A stretch of DNA of 64,000 nucleotides from Saccoglossus kowalevskii (lineage: Eukaryota > Hemichordata > Enteropneusta > Harrimaniidae): positions 324,094 through 388,093 of the forward strand of contig NW_003148769.1 in assembly GCF_000003605.2 (NCBI RefSeq). Direction: 5' to 3'. The position numbers and the translations under genes were made by a program. How positions within the stretch are numbered: position 1 is the stretch's first letter; each line of letters starts with the position of its first letter. Below, in pieces: positions 45,021 to 59,553 of this stretch. The notes under the pieces were generated by a model. That model searched no databases, was not told the origin of the DNA, and saw only the letters and a program-made list of their open reading frames with translations.

Positions 45021-46387
45021 ATGATGTATCCTTGGAAGGAAAAAATTATAACAATAATATATATAATAATATTACGACAATACGTCACTTTGAGGTATCC
45101 TCGTAATACCCTCATAATATTACAATCTGTCGAGTATATTCATGGAATATGATTAAATACATTTGTGGGCATGTCTTTATTTGTTCAAGTTTAGTGTTTT
45201 GAAAACAAATTCAACGGTCGGATGCCGAATTGCCGTTATGCGACACCAACCCAAGAATGTAATTGCTTCATTCGAATAGTAATAGCAACACAACACCATT
45301 TCTGACATAATCACGACGAAATGCCACAGGATATACTTGTGTGTCAAATAAGCAATAGATAGATAGATGTACAAAAAATAAACAAAAAAATAAAAACGTC
45401 AAATATTGTTGATACTTATATTAGAATTAAGTATCAGGCGTTCACACTGGTGATGTGAAAACGTTTCATCAGTAACAAATAAATTTGATTATTAACACTG
45501 AACAGCTGGTGAGAATTATATAAAAATACATACGCATATGGTGTTTTCAGTTTGCGCAGGATTCCATGACATGATACTCCCAATTTTTACTCTTATACTA
45601 CATGTTGTTGCCATGTCGACATAAAATGGATAGACGTTAACGGTCGCCGAAATATCGTTGAAAACGAGTAGCCACGAGAACTGTATTTTCTCCTGCACTT
45701 ATTCTCGCACATTAACGCGGCAAATGTTATGCATATTATGCTTACATAGATCAGTAGAGCAATATACGCCATGACGAAAACAAATGAAAGACTATACGAT
45801 GAACAAAATACAAGTCTCGTGCATCTCCCGCTGTGAGCGAGATTTCGGAAGCCATTTTGGTTTGAAAAAGAAATACTTGAAATCAGTGGATAGTTGTATA
45901 TATCTAATATTATTTGTAAACAAATAGGGATGCAACTTCAGTGGAACATAAACGAGTCCAATATTGAGTAAAAAGCTGGCATAGCTTGTTGTTGTTATCG
46001 ATATAACTTCTCCCTGTCGAGTGTTCTGAAAATGTATCAATGGAAGGGAACAAAGATTCGACTGCGATTCATATTTAAATTAAATACGGATTACACATCA
46101 ATCCGTATTTTTTAAATAACCAGAGTGTAAGAATACCTTGGATATGAGTGCCTGAGTTCGGATTCGCATAATATGCAAGTCTAGTCTGCATGAAACCAAT
46201 ACGGCTACTGGCACGTAAAATGTACTGTATTTGCATGTTTTCAAAATATTTGTAAATGCACCGTGTATGTTTAAACAATAAATGTTTTCCATTTACGTGA
46301 TTGACACATATGCATGCCATATTTATCCAAACACTTCAAATACCTCACACAATGTGTATATACGGTAAGATATATAAATTACAAAAC

Positions 46388-46390
<3 letters not shown>

Positions 46391-46438
<48 letters not shown>
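46391..46438. repeat. (AT)n microsatellite
   Basis: Uninterrupted TA dinucleotide run. Confidence 0.98.
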
Positions 46439-46448
<10 letters not shown>

Positions 46449-47029
46449 CTCGTTAATGGTCTATCATATTTAAGTCGAGTTTACGTGTCATTAGACGAAC
46501 GATAAAATTAGACAGTTAATTACGTTTTTAGAATAATGTCATTTGGAAAAAAAATTCAATGTAGATAAGCTGTGATTGTGTGGTAAAAAATAAAAAAAAT
46601 AAACGATTATTAAGCAAGGAATTGTTAATAACGACCATACCTTTAATGCTGCATAGTACACTGATGAGACGGCAGCAATTTGTGGCAAGGCAATCAACTT
46701 ATACAATAACACAGCTGCAGCTTTACTAGTTTAATTAAAACGTGTTAGCATTACAGCTGTCAACACCATTGGCGCCTGCTCGTATTAATATCTGTCAGGT
46801 ACATAATTATTCTGTGTAACATAACATTTGAGAAAGATCATATATAAATGTCTAAAATGAAATTCTACCTGTACTACAAATTATAGTAAAATATCGTACA
46901 TAGACTCTACAAAATCAAATACTTTGGTTAATCAGAAATGATAGCTTATAGGTCGACGGTCGTCTTTATTGCTTCGTTCATAAAAAAATTTATTATAAAA
47001 TGCGATCTAAACATGACTTTTTAGTTAAT

Positions 47030-47860
47030 ACGTGATTTTCCGAACAATTGCGAGATCTCGCGAGATGCATGAAAGACGCGCGTCGAACGTCTGCCGCAAA
47101 AATCGAACGATTTGATTTTGAACTAGAATTTCTTTATTTCGCAGCTTACATTGACCGGCCGATCTTCGACAGAGGAATATTGCTTCCGAATACCCTCACT
47201 TAATCGAAATTGCCTATCATCAAATGTGGACAGCACATTATTAAGCATGGAAATGTCCCCGAAATACTTTCGCGTTTGTCGAATACCACGCGATGTTTGA
47301 CGCGACTACGACGCTATGACCTTTGTTTGTCCTGTTTTTACGTTCTATTTCACGCATAACGCGTGATTCTCGCAGTGTACGGAAAATGGTCTATTAGTAC
47401 ACATTTTGAGAATAAAGTTATGAATGAAAATTGTTATATCACTATGTCATGCAACTAACACAAGCACGGTTTAAATTATTAAAATTGCCTATACTCGCAT
47501 CGGTATTTCAAGTGTGATCCAGTATAATTAATGAAATTAACGTAACCTTCAATGAATATCCTTGCCCCGTGTAAAATCCGAATCGAATTGACTAGGTGAT
47601 TGCCGTTCACTGCGAGATCTCGCATAATGCGTGAAAAGATGGAACAGCTGCTACAAAATTTATACGCTTTTAATTTTTAGAACTCATTTATTTAAGCTCA
47701 ATATCGAAATGCCGATTCTCCAGAAAGGGGAATATGACGTTGAGATACCCCTACTTTATCAAGATTTAACACTCCGACGCTAAGATTTGTGTTTGTTCCG
47801 TCCACGTTTCAATTATTTGAGGGAGAAATACATAATATGGTTATGCACCACGTACAACCA
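47030..47860. repeat. diverged direct and inverted duplication with GCGAGATCTCGC core
   Basis: GCGAGATCTCGCGAGATGC near 47050 and GCGAGATCTCGCATAATGCG near 47612 begin two similar stretches. Both continue to CCGATCTTC/CCGATTCTCC and GAATA...ACCC.CTTTATC/ACTTAATC. An inverted partner lies at 47350-47380 (TTTCACGCATAACGCG). Confidence 0.5.
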
Positions 47861-47868
47861 AAATCGGT

Positions 47869-48264
47869 CTAGATTGTCGATGGGTACTTAGCGTATGATA
47901 TCATGATAGTATATATGTATTTGGAGGGGGGCTCAGCGGGCCTCATTATTGGTAAAGTGTTGATGCCCGAGACATTTTTTCTACAAGAGACGGAAGAAAT
48001 ACTGGTGACGAAATATATTGTCATGAATCCGGACCGTAATGTAAAGTAATGGGACACATAAGAAGCGTCGTACATGGCAATTGAAGAGTCCCCTCCATGT
48101 TGATTATGGTAATGTACTATAGGGTAGATAATGTCTAAGGTGCCAATAATTTCTTGGAGTAGCTGGTCGTTCTTTTCCATCTGGATCCCAAAGATTTCCC
48201 CCCAACTGTTAAATCGTGTGATTACACTGCGCAGTACATCTTTCGCCAAATCTGCCATACGCAT
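47869..48264 (-). CDS. 131-aa open frame, unrecognised
   Basis: ATG to stop, MRMADLAKDVLRSVITRFNS at the start, then MEKNDQLLQEIIGTLDIIY and HYHNQHGGDSSIAMYDASYV. It is longer than chance frames nearby, and its first half looks like a soluble helical protein. The C-terminal 20 residues may be intron read-through. I know no family for it. It may be an exon or relic. Confidence 0.3.
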   Translation of the reverse strand: MRMADLAKDVLRSVITRFNSWGEIFGIQMEKNDQLLQEIIGTLDIIYPIVHYHNQHGGDSSIAMYDASYVSHYFTLRSGFMTIYFVTSISSVSCRKNVSGINTLPIMRPAEPPSKYIYTIMISYAKYPSTI

Positions 48265-48519
48265 TCATCACAATATTTCTTTCCTAATGCGAACCAGCTG
48301 CTGTAAAGTGTTTTAATTTCAGATTTATTTCACGTGTGAAATATTGAAGCCATTGTTAACAAAAAAGATTCTAGCTTTCGGGAATTCCCATGAAGAAGTC
48401 AATGCGCTTGTTTGTACTATAGTTTGATTATTTACTGAATTGTCTCAGTGACATTTCGTGATCGAAATACTACCGGTGACACCTGAGCGGAGCGAGATGA
48501 CTAAGCGGCGTAGTCGACA

Positions 48520-48738
48520 ATGGCGGTTACAGTGAGTGTAAACGAATAATACTATGATTGTTTTTTTCAGATAGGCACAGCGTGATGTTTACAATATAAC
48601 AACAATGTTTGTATTTATATTTTGAGTTTATTGTTATTTTTATTACAGAAGAGATTAACCAACGTCATCAATTTACGTCATGAGATAAACGCGTTACATC
48701 CATGGTTCAGCGACTGGACCACGTCACGTTGGGCATAG
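48520..48738 (+). CDS. possible two-exon 33-aa small ORF
   Basis: ATGGCGGTTACA (48520-48531) is followed by a canonical GTGAGT donor. TTTTTATTACAG precedes 48649-48738, which reads in frame KRLTNVINLRHEINALHPWF and ends at TAG. The region is CG-richer than its surroundings, like a promoter. It may equally be a non-coding first exon or chance. Confidence 0.2.
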
Positions 48739-49654
48739 AGGACGTGCTATCACCATGACGTCTTTGCATAGGCGACACCGATACCGAAATAACTCGGTCT
48801 ACTGACTTGAAAGTTGGTTCTGCCGTCCGCTACAAAGGACGAAGTGTGAGAATGTAATATATTCGGTGTATTGTCTGGCACGGCTGTGGGTGGGGCAGTA
48901 ACGACGCTTTCAAAGCGTGTCTATATTTTAAATCGCAATTAACTACTAAATTTTTTTCTCTGTTACTCACAAAAGCTACAATTTTCACAGACAAATGGTT
49001 GTTTTTTCAGCAAGCTAACACTATAATTTGCCTTCTTGCAACATGATAAAAAGCACATAACGCTATTAGGACAACTTTTCCATAAGGCGCTCAGTGATTA
49101 GTCAACAATACTAGTCGAAATATACACTCGTTGTTGAGATTTCCTATTGCATTGGGTAGAAAATATAAAATTAATTATAAATTCCTTAACATTTTAAAAG
49201 TTATATGTTTTCGATCGAATTAGGCTTATTTCCTGCAAAACGAAATTGTTGAAAAAAGGGTGACTAAAGTTGACTTTTGCGTTTCAAGTTATTCAATTTT
49301 TTAAAAATTTTTCATTTTTATTTCTTAGCAGCCTTAACGTCATAACAGACTTAACGACGCAAACTTATACTGTACATGACGTCAACATATGTAACGTATT
49401 GTGAGAGCGATAGTGCGCCATCAACGGCGCGCAGTAAATGTCACTCCTTGATGCGCGCGGTGTGACGTCACTCATCCTCAAGGCAGACACCACAGAAATA
49501 AATGTGTTTTTTCTTAGTGTGGTAAATTGTTGGAATAATACTAATTTTTTATTGATCTCCGCTTCTGGTATATTTGTTATTACATCCAAGATTTAAATGA
49601 CAGTTATTTTGTGTGGTATATCATTTGAATTTCATTCCTAGACACCCGGCCTAG

Positions 49655-49800
49655 ACACGAAGGCGGCGGCACGAAATGTTGCATAGGGTGGGGGTCTGTT
49701 GAATGGTCGAGCCGTGGGAGCTCCCCGGCAAAAAATAAAATCTAGACATCTGAAACGCTGTTTCCTTCATTTTGAAGGCAAATTTTGCTGACACAAAAGT
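49655..49800 (+). repeat. dispersed repeat family R2, copy 2
   Basis: Contains AAGGCGGCGGCACGAAATGT, AATCTAGACATCTGAAACGC and TTCATTTTGAAGGC, matching the reverse complement of 5580-5705. Confidence 0.55.
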
Positions 49801-49943
49801 TTTCAGCTTTATGGGGTTGGCTACGTCATCAACGTAATTTCAAGGGGTGCTCGCGGTGTCTGCCGCGGACTCATTTGTTTAATTGGTGATAGATGTGCGC
49901 GGCCAAAAAAACAACAACAACAACGGTTACTATTTTGAGAGAG

Positions 49944-50175
49944 ACCTAGCTCGAGCCATTCTATTAGAGCGCGTTCGTTCCATTAGAGAGCGTTCCATCA
50001 GAGAGCGGTCTTACCGATCAGGTGACAATGACATATGAATAATTCAGCGTAGACGTGTGATCACCTGGCCATTGCTGGATACACGATATAACAGCAAATA
50101 CCGTTAGGTTTAGCGACTTCACGAACCGTTACGAAAGGATTTGCTCCTTCGAAGGCCGTTTTTGTAAAAGCGACA
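49944..50175. repeat. 5'-flank repeat R3, solitary copy
   Basis: Matches the sequence upstream of the two sulfotransferase first exons (21235-21480, 29880-30115), but no such exon lies beside it. R3 is thus a dispersed repeat that predates, or moved independently of, the exon duplication. Confidence 0.65.
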
Positions 50176-50339
50176 GCCTTGATCGACACGTTATTTTCAT
50201 TTACACAATCTTCCCTGACACCATACGCACTCACACTGTTAGCGGGTGGAGTAAAACGCCCCCATATCATGACATGAACAGACTACTGACGTCTCTGTAT
50301 TTCATGTATTTTACATGAAAGATATAAAATATATAGAAC

Positions 50340-50700
50340 TCATTTTTTCATATTTTCTAGCTCCCATGTCAAATCAAGTAAATAGAGTGACGTTAGAGGG
50401 TGATTTGGATCATACCGTCCTGTAAGAGAATGGAGAGCGACTAATTGTCTCTAATGGAATGACAAGATCGCTTGGCAAATTAAATAATTGGAATGTTCAA
50501 AACTGTTCGAATATTGTATTAAACATATTTTATAGCTCCCATGTCAAATCAAGTAAATAGAGTGAGGGTAGTGGGTGGTTTGGGTCACACCGCCCTGTAA
50601 AGGAATGAAGAGCAACTTGTCTCAAATGGAATGACAAGATCGCTTGGCCAATTAAATAATTGAAACGTAACTGTTTGAATATATTGTATTAAACATATTT
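50340..50700. repeat. two-copy tandem duplication, ~175-bp unit
   Basis: AGCTCCCATGTCAAATCAAG begins both copies (50361 and 50535). The TGGAATGACAAGATCGCTTG block follows in each. Confidence 0.92.
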
Positions 50701-50727
50701 TGTACACAAAATAATTTTTTAACATAA

Positions 50728-51480
50728 TTTTTGGAACTCTTTCCCATTGTACTGGCAATTGAGGTCTGGGGTGAGCACATGTCTAACCAGGCAATTTTGT
50801 TTCTGTCAGACAATGCTGCAGTGGTGCATATAATAAACAAGCAATCATGTAAAGATAAGGACATTATGAGTCTTGTTAGAAATATTGTATTATTTTGTCT
50901 CGTTGCAACATCAGGTTTAAGGCAAAACACATTGCGGGGAAAAATAATGAATTGGCAGATTCTCTTATTCTCGACTTCAGGTCAAGAAATTTCAACAGCT
51001 GGCACCATGGGCAGATCAGTGGCCAACCCCTATTCCAAAAGATACATGGGAGAAGTTCAGTAGTATATGAATTACTGGCGTCAGCATTTGCCCCATCAAC
51101 ACGATGTTTTTACAAACAACCTTGGCAGGCGTTACAAAGTTTATACCTCAAGCAAGCAAGCCGCTCAGTGGGTCCTTGAGTTTTTAACAGACATGCACAT
51201 GCACGGGTTCTCAGCAAATATAATCACCACAACTGCGTCAGGAATTAGTTATTTTCATAAGATACAGGGGTGTAGGAATATGACAGATTCTTTTGTTGTC
51301 AACAAATTATTAACAGCCATGCGTGAACAAACGCCGGATATAGATATGTTTACCAATATCACGCTCCATTATGCATGCCCTTGTTGACTCTTTGTCATGC
51401 ATTGTTGGATCAAGCTATAACCACCTGTTGTTTAAAGCACTCTTCCTGTTCATGTTCTATGCATTGGGGGGGGGGGGGCT
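50728..51480 (+). mobile_element. DIRS-like retroelement fragment (RNase H and tyrosine recombinase), frameshifted
   Basis: Frames in succession give ELFPIVLAIEVWGEHMSNQA, LFLSDNAAVVHIINKQSCK (RNase H, DNAAVV), RFKAKHIAGKNNELADSL, then the recombinase N-terminus: LLASAFAPSTRCFYKQPW, WVLEFLTDMHMHGFS, SGISYFHKIQG and MHALVDSLSCIVGSSYNHL. At least three frame changes separate these blocks. The catalytic HxxR part is missing or ends in the G-run at 51470. RT is absent, so this is a 5'- and 3'-truncated relic. Confidence 0.82.
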
Positions 51481-52429
51481 AACTTTTACTACCAGCGTGC
51501 TCTGTAAATAGTAACTTTCACCAAATACAAGCATGGCTATGCTCCTCAAGTTCGTTATTATTAGTTGTCAACAGGTCTCATACTGTCCAATTGCAGCAGT
51601 CTCAAATGTTGTTGCCGTTAGGAGAGCAAAAACCTGTTCTTTATACCTGATCAACAGTCTATAAAACTTGATTATTTTATGCTTAAATTCAATGCTACTT
51701 TTTTTTGTGGCTTAAGCCCCCAAGTTCTGGCTTGTCTGATGTACAAATCATAAGCCTGGGGAGCCTGTATTTAAAGCGGGGTAGTCGTCATTTGCGCATG
51801 CGTCAGATGGTCACAGCGTGTCACTGTTTACAAACAAGCGTCTACCATAAGCCTTTGCGTTTTTAGCGTGTGTTTATCGTCGCTTGGGACTCAATTCCAG
51901 CGCGTGCGCAGGTGACGACCCTCCCACTTAAAACTGTACACCCGGTAATATGCACTATTTTAGTCTAGCAAGGACAGTAGTTGTTTTCCTATATCATGGT
52001 TGGACCAGCATGGGCAGCCCTTACAATTACCCCTGGGTGTTCGGTATCTCCTCATTTTTGCAGAAAATTTGTTCTACATAGTTTTGGTGTTGGACAGACA
52101 CAAGCTGTGTCTGGTGGCATGATTTGGCTCCACACTCAGTGACGCTAACTTTGTCATTTGTTCAACAAACTTGATTTGCTACTTTTAGTCAAAACTTTAG
52201 TATTTATTCAATTAACTGGATATGTTACATTGTATTCAAGATTTGTCGTTTATTCAAGTAATTTGTTCACTTTACCCAAATAGTTAGGGCTTTTGAATAA
52301 ACCGGTCACAACTGGTGTATCCAAGTTGCGGTAATCCAGGTTTCATTGTGTACATGGGTTCCAGACACCAACAATACATATGCACAATCCGAGCGAGGTT
52401 GAATCGTCGATAATGACAAGTTATAGTTT
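51481..52429. other. no gene seen
   Basis: May include the decayed 3' end of the DIRS element up to about 51700. The remainder shows no coding signal on either strand. Confidence 0.5.
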
Positions 52430-54490
52430 TTTTAGTTTTCGTAATGTTTTATTTTTTAATTGTAACGAGAAAAGTACATCACATTAAAGTGTCACAATAA
52501 CAAAAGATACAGCGTACAAACGCAATAAACAAATAATATATAATGTACAAGAAAGTTTTTTTCAATATTAATCAAAATAGTGTTGTAGCGTGCCCAATTT
52601 CTGAATAAAATTAATTTCACTTAAAATATGTTGTTCTCATTTTCTTCTTTACATTTCTGATAAATTGGGTTAAAGACGGGGTTGCATTTGTATAACGAAT
52701 TGTATATAGAAAATATTTACCTAACAAAACAAGATGGTTAAGCAGAACACAATGCTCTGGCATTCCAAAGACTACATTCATACAAGTAAATGCATGATCA
52801 TCACTTTGCGTTATCTTTTTCCACCAATCTAGAAAGGATAGTTAAAATAAATTAGCAGTATTGCATTCCCATAAAAGGTGTGGTATAGTTTCTTTTTGTT
52901 TACAATATTTACAGAGATAATCAACTCTAAACTTATTCTGGTAAAGGTAGTTATTTGTAGCAACAATTCGGTGCAAAATTTTAAACTAGAAAACTCTCAA
53001 TTTTCCTTCTATCGTGGTCGCATATGGAAGTTCCCAAACATATTTCCAGCCTACCTCACCTGGGCTCTCACAATCATTCTCTTCCCATTTCAAGTTCGAC
53101 GTTGGCTTTTCAAAACATTTTGTTGCCATGGCATTATAACAATCTCGAGTTTTACTGTTTAAAAGTGTTGGATCAGATGTCATACCCTGAACAGTTGTAC
53201 CGATATTGTAAGCAAACTTTACCTTTCATTTTGGGGAATTGCATGTTTCACACCATAGTAAGTCAGAAAATCTGTGTTGGTTTTACACTTGTCAATTAAT
53301 TGGTCATATGACATTAAAACACCATCAGAATTACAAAGGTCTCCTATACACTCTACTCCCCGACTTAACCATTCACTATAGAATAATGATTTACCTTCTA
53401 CTACAATGTCTTTGTTATTCCACACAATTTCTGATTTTACCCATTCTCCATCAACTGGTGGACTGTGACATTATAAATCCTCCCAAAAATGTATAATATC
53501 AGAATAAAATGGTGGTCAAAAAAAAAATTACAAGGGTCATAATTAAATTTACATTTAATTTTGGCCCCCACATTTCTCAAAATAACTCTTTGGAATAATT
53601 CCCCAAGGTGCACCAGTTTATATTATACGCATTGCATATGCAAGTTTATTAGCCTTATTTTGTAACTCTAAGTCGATCATGCGCAACCCACCGTTATTTC
53701 TCCCCCCTATCACGTATTACTTTTAATGTGGCGCCTCTTTCCATTACAAAGGAAACTAAACAATGAAGGAACTGAAATAGAGTTCATCACAAGAGGTAAA
53801 TTGGTAGCTCCAAATACCTTGCTCAAAATTAACCTGGCCAATTAATGACAGGTCACGCGACTTCCAATTTTTAACTCATCGTTTTAGTTTTCTCATGAAT
53901 ATTTAAGTTTTTGATGGCATCATGGCCAATAATGGGCAGCCTTGTCTTATACCCCTGGATAGCTTAAATCGTCCTGATACCATTATATACGCGAACGAAC
54001 AGCTGAACCTTGCATTTTATGATCCATAATTTTATTGAGCTCCTCATTTAAAGCTTAATATAATTGTATTAAACTATCTCCATCCAAAATTTCATCAACT
54101 CTTTGCTCCAGCTTGTGCAACTCAATTGACAGTTCAGTTCCCTGTCTCGCTGTTCCCTCGCCCGTTATTTTGGAAATCCAACCATAGCATCCCGAATTTT
54201 ATATTTCAGAAATTCACAACGAACCTGATCGTCAAGTAGAGCAGTGTCGCGAAGGATTTTGGAAGTTAATTGTTTCATTTCCTTGATGTAAAGCTTCAAA
54301 AATCGAGTCCTTTCTGTGCCCGTTTATCAACAGCAAAAGCCAGAATAATGGCGTCATGATCTGATTTGACGCATGGTCTGATGTCACAAATATTCACCTG
54401 TTTTTTTAGTTGACTAGGTACTAAGAAATGATCCAAGCGTGTTGCATAGTTTCCCCTTCTCGTAAATCTAAATTTACTAGGATTGAGTTC
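52430..54490 (-). mobile_element. L1/Tx1-like LINE ORF2, decayed
   Basis: Minus-strand blocks in order: APE endonuclease end RRGNYATRLDHFLVPSQLKK and VKSDHDAIILAF (54480-54310); RT GIRQGCPLL (~53945); GGLRMIDLELQNKANKLAYA (~53690-53630); WKYVWELPYATTIEGKLRVF (~53060-52986); and the C-terminal zinc knuckle YLCKYCKQKETIPHLLWEC (~52930-52870). Many frameshifts and deletions reduce it to ~2 kb. A T-run near 52430 is its A-tail. A (TTTA)n tract abuts its 5' side. Confidence 0.85.
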
Positions 54491-54493
54491 TAT

Positions 54494-54528
<35 letters not shown>

Positions 54529-54531
54529 TTA
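54491..54531. repeat. (TTTA)n microsatellite
   Basis: Tetranucleotide run of about ten units next to the LINE. Confidence 0.97.
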
Positions 54532-55482
54532 TTGTGTTGTCTTCTATAGAGTAGGCTACTAGTGACATTGGTTGCGTATTTATGAAATGTTAACAATTTA
54601 AATGTTTAAAAAAGTTACTTTGACTTTGACAACAAAAATGGTTACCACTTTTTAGACAGATAAGACTGATATGTATAAACCCTGGGCATTGTTGTAAATA
54701 TTCCGTTACGATACGTGTGCTACACATAAATTTCACATGCTACAAACGACATATACAAAAACATGAAAAAAAAATGATCTTGCTATTTCGGCAATCGCTT
54801 CGATACTGCAATGCACTGCACTGCAGACAGACGCGCAACCCACTCAAAACACAGTTCAGAACATACTAAACATTATCTTTGCTACACTTTATTCATTCGC
54901 CATATTTTCAAACCAAAATAAAATAATTTTCTATCTGTGTGTGATGTTGCTGATTCAAAAATAAGTTGCAGCAAATTCACATATGTAAAAGATCTTACGG
55001 AAATCCATGAAATATTGTTATTATTGTGCGTCTCGTCAGACCCAACTTTGAAACATTTTTACCATAAAAGAATGACCAGAGATCAAAACTCAACTTGCAA
55101 ATTCAACCCCAAGAACAATAAACAATTGTTTGCAGACAGTGACACAGATAGGCACCCAAATCTCAAAGTGGCCGTTCCGCCAAATAAAGTTTGAGCCACG
55201 CAGTAAGTAACGTTTAAACCCATCAAATAGCTGTCAATATATTTCATTTGAATACATGAATAGGCCACTCAGTTACGATGATTTTCGTAATATTGTCCGC
55301 TGCGTCAAAAAAAAACCAGAAATGAAAAAAGTTGATCTCAACTGTAGAGGGCCAATTTTAAGATGAAGGGATGATATTAGACATGCATATGATGTATCAT
55401 TTCAATTAGTATGGCACTAATTTATATAAATTCAATTATATGTCAAGATTGAATTTCCAATCTGAGATTTAACTATTTTTTG
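54532..55482. other. intergenic / 3' flank of WSCD-like gene
   Basis: No supported gene; the frames 54937-55194 (+) and 55083-55268 (-) have no recognisable content. Confidence 0.5.
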
Positions 55483-57912
<2,430 letters not shown>

Positions 57913-58346
57913 TCAAAAACAAACTAACGAAGTATATAGAATCCAACCCCTTATGTATTTGTAACAACTAGAATATTTGTTTATGAAACAGTACTCAGTG
58001 TATAAAATCCTTAACGCACAGCATTAATTTATGTAATATATTGAGTAGCCAAATCTAAATTTACATTTGAAAGTGATCTTGATTTCAATTGTTTCCAAAT
58101 ATTCTATAGATTCTGTCAATATCCACGTTTCATTTATATCACTGTAGTTTTGGGGCTTCTTATGTCGCTGTTTATAATGTTGTTTTAAAGATTGGATGTT
58201 TAATTTAGTCTGGACAGTCATTTCTCTATTTCTTGATAGTTTGTATATGTTATGATTGACTTGTCATCTTAACAAAATGTCAGTCAGTCAATTTTTTAAT
58301 GAGCGGTTATAGTAAAACACATATTTTTAAGACAGCATGGGGCAAA

Positions 58347-58348
58347 TT

Positions 58349-58419
<71 letters not shown>

Positions 58420-58421
58420 TT
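58347..58421. repeat. (TTTA)n microsatellite
   Basis: Uninterrupted tetranucleotide run, about 18 units. Confidence 0.98.
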
Positions 58422-59077
58422 GTTAGAAGTTCCGATATAAATACAGACGGGAATCGGAGCAAATCACCACTTGAAGAAATCAACAACGATGCGGAGTTCG
58501 ATCGCTATTAACACAGTAAGCGCAGTATTAATTTCATGAAAAACTAGGGGTATTTCTGTCTCGTACTTTTTATATTTCCGAATACGATTTACGTTGTTCG
58601 TAGAATCCGCTTTTGTAATAATGAGAAACGCACGTGGAACTGTATATATGTTTGTTTCAGTGATTCATCGTCACCTGACATTGATTGACAGCAGTTAATT
58701 ATTCAAGCTAAGCAATGTGTGTTATAACCGGTTCGTGTTTTTATCTTTTATTCGTCGATATCGCAACTACTATTTATTGTCATAAATACAACATATGATT
58801 TTGACATCAAAATGATCATTCAAATGAGTACAACTAAGTAGTATTTTCTTTTCATACGAAAATGGAGAGCTTCGGCCACGGAAGTTTCCTACGTTACAAT
58901 CACGGCGTAGATATGTCTATTCAGCGTGCATGAAAGTTATTACAATATAAATATGTCGTGATCATTAGAGTTGTTTTGTAATACAATTAATACAATTAAT
59001 ACTGTGTTTTTTGTTACGTGTGTTTGTGACGATATAGAACGTTTTTTTTTTTTGAATAACGGCGTGCGACAATTATC

Positions 59078-59178
59078 GGAACGAAAATTTGACTCAATCC
59101 GGGGATCGATCACACTCGTACTAGTACGTCCATGATCACACGATTCCGAAATTACCTAGTTCAACTGAGTTACATCAT
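59078..59178 (-). repeat. tRNA-derived SINE-like sequence
   Basis: On the minus strand TAACTCAGTTGAACTAGG resembles box A, and GTGATCGATCCCCGG about 60 nt later resembles box B. The stems do not close into a tRNA. Confidence 0.35.
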
Positions 59179-59474
59179 TGTCGTCACAGTGTACGTTCAC
59201 GGACGTGCCATTTTTCATCACTGTTAGTACGCCCATGGTACGTTTGAACTCACATCATCTTTTACTAGGAGTGGTCTGATGTTCAACTTCATGTTGTTAT
59301 TCATGCACTCAGTTCCGCAGATTAAAAAAAAAATCAATTAGAGATCACTCAACTTAGTTATGACAAGGTGTTGAATGATCAGGAAAATTATTCGATGGTC
59401 TGGCATGTTAGAGTCGACTTCTCTAAATTGGAAATCGCAATACACAAGTTATTAGTTAATAAATATAATCGATA

Positions 59475-59476
<2 letters not shown>

Positions 59477-59550
<74 letters not shown>
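59477..59550. repeat. (AT)n microsatellite
   Basis: Uninterrupted TA dinucleotide run. Confidence 0.98.

Positions 59551-59553
<3 letters not shown>

Larger units (their letters stand above)
43414..47868. other. intergenic, repeats only
   Basis: Holds R1 copies, a foldback element and microsatellites (GATT run 44407-44423; AT run 46391-46438). Between 45.5 and 46.3 kb there are weak exon-like frames on the minus strand, discussed separately. Confidence 0.6.

Noticed and set aside
52878-53496. Plus-strand frames of 68-94 codons
   Set aside because: Antisense to the decayed L1/Tx1-like LINE, whose minus-strand blocks explain the open frames.
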